Below, piece by piece: positions 13,535 through 17,853 of a stretch of DNA of 17,853 nucleotides. Where the stretch lies: assembly GCA_023257035.1 (NCBI GenBank), contig JALRDI010000276.1, positions 1-17,853 on the forward strand, written 5' to 3'. Each line of letters opens with the position of its first letter. Position 1 is the first letter of the stretch. The notes beneath the pieces are model-generated. The model had not been told where the DNA came from. It worked only from the letters and a program-made list of their open reading frames with translations, and did no database searches. The stretch comes from Ilumatobacteraceae bacterium. GTDB taxonomy: Bacteria > Actinomycetota > Acidimicrobiia > Acidimicrobiales > Ilumatobacteraceae. The position numbers and the translations under genes were made by a program.

Positions 13535-15124
13535 GTGATTCGATCGAGGCTTGACACGCGCAGTTCTGAGTTCCAAGAAAATCGAGCAGAGATGGAGGCC
13601 CTGTGGGCCCTTGTCGCCGACGAGCTTGCGAAAGTTGAAACGATTGGCGGGCAGCGTTACGTCGACCGTCACCGCAAGCGTGGCAAGATGCTCGCCCGCG
13701 AGCGGATCGAACAACTCATCGATCCGGACACCCCGTTCCTTGAGTTGAGCCCCCTCGCTGGTTGGGGTTCTGAGTTCCCGATCGGCGCTGGCGTCGTAAT
13801 GGGTATCGGAATTGTTGAAGGCGTTGAGGTGGGAATCACTGCCACTGACATGACCTACCGCGGTGGGTCTTCGAACCCTCGAACAGTCGAGAAGGGCTCT
13901 CGATTCTTTGAAATTGTCGCTCAAAACCGGTTGCCGTGGATTGCCCTCAATGAGTCTGCCGGCGCTGATCTCCCTCACCAGGCAGACATCTTCGTGCGCG
14001 GTGGGGCAAGCTTCAAGCACCAGACGCAACTGTCAAAAGCCGGCATTCCAACAATCGCTGTCGGGTTTGGCCCGGCGACGGCCGGCGGCGCCTACACACC
14101 AGGAATGAGTGACTACACCGTGTTCGTGAAAGATCGCGGCACGGCGTATTTGGGTGGGCCTCCATTGGTCAAGATGGCCATCGACGAGATTGTTGACGAA
14201 GAAACACTCGGTGGTGCCGAGATGCATTCCCGGGTGAGCGGCCTCTCTGACTACCTCGCCGTAGACGAGATGGATGCCCTTCGAATCACTCGAGAAATTG
14301 TTGCGCACCTGCGGTGGCAGAAGCTTGGTCCGGGCCCAACGGAGCCTGCAGATGAGCCGTTGTATTCGACCGACGAGCTAATCGGTTGTGCATCAGCTGA
14401 TGTTCGTGTGCCATTCGATATTCGTGAGATTTACGCACGGGTTCTTGATGGAAGTCGGTTTGAAGAGTTCAAGCCGCTCTATGGCGACAAGTTGATCTGT
14501 GGCTGGGGATCGGTGCACGGGTTCCCTGTTGGATTCATCGGTAACAACGGAATTCTGTTCTCTGAAGAGGCATCCAAAGGTGCACAGTTCATTCAGCTCT
14601 GCAACCGCACGAACACCCCATTGGTTTTCCTTCACAACATCACAGGTTTCATGGTCGGCTCACAGGCCGAACGTGGTGGCATCATCCGAAACGGAGCGAA
14701 ACTCATCAACGCAGTGTCGAACTCTGAGGTTCCGCACGTCGTGCTGATGGTTGGAGCGTCGTATGGGGCGGGCAACTACGGCATGGCGGGTCGGGCCTAC
14801 GACCCTCGTTTCGTTTTCACCTGGCCGAACCACAAAATTGCTGTGATGGGTGGCCGCCAGCTGGCTGGGGTCATGGACATCGTGGCGCGTAACGCTGCTG
14901 CAGGCCGTGGTGCTGAGATCGAAGAAGACAAGTTGAACGCTCAGAAGGAAGCCCTTGAGGCTCAAATCGAAAGCGAGAGCTCGGCCCTTTTTTCGACAGG
15001 TCGTATCTGGGATGACGGAATCATCCATCCAAACGACACCCGGCACGTTCTCGGTATGGCGCTCTCGGCAATTCACTCGAACGAAGTTCAGGGTGCAACT
15101 GAATACGGCGTGTGGAGGCACTGA
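13535..15124 (+). CDS. Acyl-CoA carboxylase beta subunit (carboxyltransferase), MCC/GCC-like
   Basis: This is the carboxyltransferase subunit of a biotin-dependent acyl-CoA carboxylase, moving CO2 from carboxybiotin to an acyl-CoA. Two crotonase-like halves are visible: the N-half with GPATAGGAYTPGMSDY (oxyanion loop about 181-190) and LGGAEMHSRVSGLSDY, and the C-half with NITGFMVGSQAERGG (368-382), GASYGAGNYGMAGRAYDPRF (407-426) and VMGGRQLAG. The C-half pattern is that of methylcrotonyl-/geranyl-CoA carboxylases rather than propionyl-CoA carboxylase. GTG 13535 gives 529 residues and begins (M)IRSRLDTRSSEF, where family members usually start, but it has no good ribosome binding site. GTG 13490 (544 residues), possibly leaderless, is the alternative. 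The frame is open to 13379, which would overlap the divergent gene. The alpha subunit follows after two bases. Confidence 0.93.
   Translation: MIRSRLDTRSSEFQENRAEMEALWALVADELAKVETIGGQRYVDRHRKRGKMLARERIEQLIDPDTPFLELSPLAGWGSEFPIGAGVVMGIGIVEGVEVGITATDMTYRGGSSNPRTVEKGSRFFEIVAQNRLPWIALNESAGADLPHQADIFVRGGASFKHQTQLSKAGIPTIAVGFGPATAGGAYTPGMSDYTVFVKDRGTAYLGGPPLVKMAIDEIVDEETLGGAEMHSRVSGLSDYLAVDEMDALRITREIVAHLRWQKLGPGPTEPADEPLYSTDELIGCASADVRVPFDIREIYARVLDGSRFEEFKPLYGDKLICGWGSVHGFPVGFIGNNGILFSEEASKGAQFIQLCNRTNTPLVFLHNITGFMVGSQAERGGIIRNGAKLINAVSNSEVPHVVLMVGASYGAGNYGMAGRAYDPRFVFTWPNHKIAVMGGRQLAGVMDIVARNAAAGRGAEIEEDKLNAQKEALEAQIESESSALFSTGRIWDDGIIHPNDTRHVLGMALSAIHSNEVQGATEYGVWRH
15114..15118 (+). promoter_or_regulatory. 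Ribosome binding site fixing the alpha-subunit start
   Basis: GGAGG, inside the last codons of the beta-subunit gene, is eight bases before ATG 15127. It favours that start over the in-frame GTG at 15112, which overlaps the site itself. Confidence 0.7.
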
Positions 15125-15126
15125 TC

Positions 15127-17142
15127 ATGACTACTCGACAGATCCGACGACTCCTCATTGCGAACCGTGGTGAGATCGCCATACGTATTGCTCGAACTGC
15201 GCGAGCGCGGGGAATTTCCTGTGTCGGCGTGTATTCCGATGCTGACCGAACCTCGCTTCACCTTGACTCAATGGATGTTGCGGTAGCGCTTGGCGGTGAG
15301 ACCGCAGCGGAGAGTTACCTCCGTGTTGATGCCATTGTTCAAGCGGCCGTTGAGAACGGTTGCGACGCTGTACACCCTGGCTACGGCTTTCTAGCTGAGA
15401 ATGCAGAAGCTGCTCGGGCAGTTGAAGCAGCAGGGCTCATCTGGGTGGGGCCAACTCCAGAACAGATTGAGTTACTCGGCGACAAGGTGGCAGCCAAGCG
15501 CGCTGCTGAACAGGCAGGTGTACCCACGACCCCGATTATCGAGGTGGCCGCTGACGGGAGCATCCCAGATGCTGTTCCGATGCCGGCGTTGGTGAAAGCG
15601 GCAGCTGGAGGTGGCGGTCGAGGAATGCGCATCGTTCGCGATGGGGATGACCTTGCCTCTGCAATCGAGTCGGCGTCTCGAGAAGCGGCAGCTGCGTTCG
15701 GTGACGCAACGGTCTTCATCGAGCCGTATATCGAACAGGGTCGACATATCGAGGTGCAGATTGTTGGCGATGGTGCTGGCGAGGTCTTGCACTTTGGTGA
15801 GCGCGACTGCTCGGTGCAACGTCGTAACCAGAAAGTGATTGAAGAGGCCCCAGCGGTTGGGCTTCCCGATGGCGTTCGTGAGGCATTGCATGACGGAGCG
15901 ACTCGCCTCGCGCGTCACGTGAATTACCGAGGTGCGGGCACGGTTGAGTTCCTCGTTGGAAACGACGGGACGATCACATTTCTTGAAGTGAATACTCGTC
16001 TTCAGGTCGAGCATCCAGTGACTGAAGCAGTTACCGGGGTTGATCTCGTTGGGCTTCAATTCGATGTTGCCTCAGGCATTGGGCTTGGCATGACGCAGGA
16101 TGCAATTTCGCTCTGCGGACATGCGGTAGAACTTCGTCTCGTTGCAGAAGACCCGAGTAGTGGTTGGATGCCATCAACGGGAGTGATCACCGCGTTCGAG
16201 GTGCCAGGTGAGATTCGGGTCGACAGCGGAATTCACGCTGGAAGCATCGTCACCACAAACTACGACTCACTCCTTGCAAAGGTGATCGTGGCCGGCCCTG
16301 ATCGCTCGACTGCGTTGGCTATCGCAGCCGATGCGATGCGGCGAGCTGATATCGGGGGAGTTCGAACGAATGCCGACAGCCTTATCGCAATCCTCACCGA
16401 CGAAGTCTTCGTCGAAGGGTCGGTCGACACGGGTTATCTCGATCGCCACCCTCATGTGTTGCAGGGACTACGGCCTGATCCAGCTGACATTGATGCCCAT
16501 CTTGTGGCAGTCGTGCTCAACAGGGTTTCATCAAACAGACAAGCCGATCAGCGTTGGGGTTTTGCCCCTAGCGGATGGAGAAATCTTGCCACCCGCGGCC
16601 AGCGGGTGACGATGGTCGAAACCGGCGGTGACGAATCTGTCGAATACGAAGTCGAATATCGCTCGCTCGGAAACGACACGTGGGAGTTCAAACTTGGTGA
16701 GTGGCCAAAGGCCGATGACGAGGGCGCACTCGGCCAAGACGACCGCCGCACTTCGGTCGTTCGCTGTGATGGACTGTCGATTGAAATTGATGGGCGGAGA
16801 ACCTCTCCGACAGTCGTTCGAGATCGTGATAACTGGCGGGTGAGTGGTTACTCCGGTCGAACGCAGTGGCACGAATTGCCGCGCTTCGCCCAACACGACG
16901 CCGAGTTGGCCGGTGCGGGCCCTGTGGCCCCGCTCCCAGGCACGGTCATTGCAGTACGCGTGGCTGACGGCGACAAGGTTGATGCTGACCAAGTGTTGAT
17001 GGTGATTGAGGCGATGAAGATGGAGCACCAAATCACGACTCCGTCTGCAGCGACGGTCACCACAGTTCGTTTCAGTGTTGGCGATCGCGTCGATATGGGC
17101 GATCTACTTGTCGAGCTTGAGATCGGAGGTCAGGACTCATGA
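15127..17142 (+). CDS. Acyl-CoA carboxylase alpha subunit (biotin carboxylase plus BCCP)
   Basis: This 671-residue subunit carboxylates its own biotin with ATP and bicarbonate. The order of domains is biotin carboxylase (about 1-450), a linker/BT-like region (about 455-590), and a biotin carboxyl carrier domain (about 598-668). Seen in the sequence are RRLLIANRGEIAIRI at the N-terminus, the glycine loop KAAAGGGGRGMR (157-168), RDCSVQRRNQKVIEEAP, the catalytic cluster EVNTRLQVEHP (E287, N289, R291), and the biotinylation motif EAMKMEH with K631. Length and domain order match methylcrotonyl- and geranyl-CoA carboxylase alpha subunits. It would pair with the beta subunit as an alpha6beta6 enzyme if the analogy holds. 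Its stop shares ATGA with the next start, so the AtuA-like protein is translationally coupled. A biotin ligase is required but not encoded in the window. Confidence 0.95.
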   Translation: MTTRQIRRLLIANRGEIAIRIARTARARGISCVGVYSDADRTSLHLDSMDVAVALGGETAAESYLRVDAIVQAAVENGCDAVHPGYGFLAENAEAARAVEAAGLIWVGPTPEQIELLGDKVAAKRAAEQAGVPTTPIIEVAADGSIPDAVPMPALVKAAAGGGGRGMRIVRDGDDLASAIESASREAAAAFGDATVFIEPYIEQGRHIEVQIVGDGAGEVLHFGERDCSVQRRNQKVIEEAPAVGLPDGVREALHDGATRLARHVNYRGAGTVEFLVGNDGTITFLEVNTRLQVEHPVTEAVTGVDLVGLQFDVASGIGLGMTQDAISLCGHAVELRLVAEDPSSGWMPSTGVITAFEVPGEIRVDSGIHAGSIVTTNYDSLLAKVIVAGPDRSTALAIAADAMRRADIGGVRTNADSLIAILTDEVFVEGSVDTGYLDRHPHVLQGLRPDPADIDAHLVAVVLNRVSSNRQADQRWGFAPSGWRNLATRGQRVTMVETGGDESVEYEVEYRSLGNDTWEFKLGEWPKADDEGALGQDDRRTSVVRCDGLSIEIDGRRTSPTVVRDRDNWRVSGYSGRTQWHELPRFAQHDAELAGAGPVAPLPGTVIAVRVADGDKVDADQVLMVIEAMKMEHQITTPSAATVTTVRFSVGDRVDMGDLLVELEIGGQDS

Positions 17143-17853
17143 GTGACTCGTTTCGTATTGCGAACTGTTCCGGGTTTTTCGGTGACCGTCTATCTGGTGC
17201 AAAGGAAATGGTTGAAGGCGGCCCGATCGATGTCCTTACGGGGGATTGGCTAGCCGAACTCACGATGCTCATCCTTTCGAGGATTCGCGCAAAAAATCCC
17301 GGCCGCGGATATGCGTCAACCTTTGTCACTCAGATGGAGCAGGTGATGGGAACCTGTCTTGATCGTGGCATCAAAGTCGTCTCGAACGCTGGTGGACTCG
17401 ATCCGGGTGGATGTGCGGACGCCCTTCAAGAAATCGCCGACCGTCTCGGTCTCAACCCAACTATTGCCTACGTTGACGGCGACAATCTTCTTGATCGAGC
17501 GGTCGATCTCGCTGAAAGTGGAAATCTCGTCGCATTCGATCCAGCAAATGGGCTGGGTGATGTATCTCGCTATGTGTCGGCAAATGCGTACCTCGGTTGC
17601 TGGGGCATCGTTGATGCTCTCACCGAGGGTGCTGACATCGTTGTCACCGGTCGGGTGACAGATGCAGCGGTCGTCTGTGGCCCGGCGGCTTATCACCATG
17701 GATGGTCGCGCACAGATTGGGACGCTCTCGCGGGCGCAGTCGTCGCTGGTCACGTCATTGAGTGCTCAGGACAGGTCACTGGAGGTAACTATTCCTTTTT
17801 CACCGAGGTGCCGGGTCGCAAGCGAATCGGATTTCCATTCGCCGACGTGTTCG
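17139..17853 (+). CDS. AtuA-family (DUF1446) protein, 3' truncated by window end
   Basis: This open frame starts at ATG 17139 (GGAGGT eight bases upstream, overlapping the previous stop as ATGA) and runs off the window after 238 codons. It resembles the DUF1446/AtuA family: an N-terminal RIANCSGFFGD (6-16), DVLTGDWLAELTMLIL (31-46), RGYASTFV, a VVSNAGGLDPGG block (80-91), DIVVTGRVTDAAVV (166-179), and GQVTGGNY (211-218). AtuA is needed for growth on citronellol-type acyclic terpenes in Pseudomonas, where it lies beside the geranyl-CoA carboxylase genes. Its reaction is, to my knowledge, unsettled. Its coupling here to a carboxylase of the same type supports a common pathway. Full-length members run to roughly 450-600 residues, so about half is missing. 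Confidence 0.88.
   Translation, partial: MSDSFRIANCSGFFGDRLSGAKEMVEGGPIDVLTGDWLAELTMLILSRIRAKNPGRGYASTFVTQMEQVMGTCLDRGIKVVSNAGGLDPGGCADALQEIADRLGLNPTIAYVDGDNLLDRAVDLAESGNLVAFDPANGLGDVSRYVSANAYLGCWGIVDALTEGADIVVTGRVTDAAVVCGPAAYHHGWSRTDWDALAGAVVAGHVIECSGQVTGGNYSFFTEVPGRKRIGFPFADVF

Overview
The window is about 17.9 kb of dense, moderately GC-rich bacterial DNA (GC judged by eye, not computed), with no gap over about 155 bases between genes. No RNA gene, mobile element, CRISPR array, origin or attachment site was seen. Gene content suggests a high-GC Gram-positive lineage (Actinomycetota), perhaps a mid-GC group such as Acidimicrobiia. The pointers are a TIGR03084/mycothiol-isomerase-like protein, an SCP-X-type thiolase paired with a DUF35 zinc-ribbon/OB protein, an FadE-like acyl-CoA dehydrogenase, an AtuA/DUF1446 protein with a two-subunit acyl-CoA carboxylase, and several genes that look leaderless. 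The taxonomic call is inference.

Layout. (1) 1-647 (+): 3' part of an acyl-CoA synthetase. (2) 651-2785 (-): a 1-Cys peroxiredoxin, a strong hairpin, then amidase A. (3) 2891-5538 (+): amidase B overlapping a family III CoA-transferase by four bases. (4) 5541-6725 (-): an acyl-CoA dehydrogenase with the usual C-terminal catalytic Glu. (5) 6818-10168 (+): DUF35 protein, SCP-X-type thiolase, a 2-oxoglutarate/Fe(II)-type oxygenase and TrmB, a tRNA m7G methyltransferase. (6) 13380-10188 (-): a TIGR03084/DinB-like metalloprotein, a second acyl-CoA dehydrogenase lacking the usual C-terminal Glu, and a nitronate-monooxygenase-like flavoprotein, joined by 1- and 4-base overlaps. (7) 13535-17853 (+): acyl-CoA carboxylase beta subunit, biotin carboxylase/BCCP alpha subunit, and the start of an AtuA-family protein.

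How it fits together. Most genes activate, desaturate, carboxylate, cleave or transfer CoA thioesters: an acyl-CoA catabolic island. Cassette 3 could turn an amide into an acid and then an acyl-CoA. Cassettes 6 and 7 diverge from a 154-base gap holding an 8-bp inverted repeat. They resemble the geranyl-CoA/methylcrotonyl-CoA carboxylase (Atu/Liu) logic, with extra enzymes those pathways lack. The SCP-X-type thiolase also points to branched or isoprenoid acyl chains. No substrate can be read from the sequence.

The best candidate for a poorly described system is the divergent TIGR03084-dehydrogenase-flavoprotein / carboxylase-AtuA locus at 10188-17853. Regulatory signals of interest are the 19-bp-stem hairpin at 2097-2139, two dyads at 2818-2863, the dyad at 13441-13471, and TANNNT boxes 6-7 bases ahead of start codons that lack a ribosome binding site.
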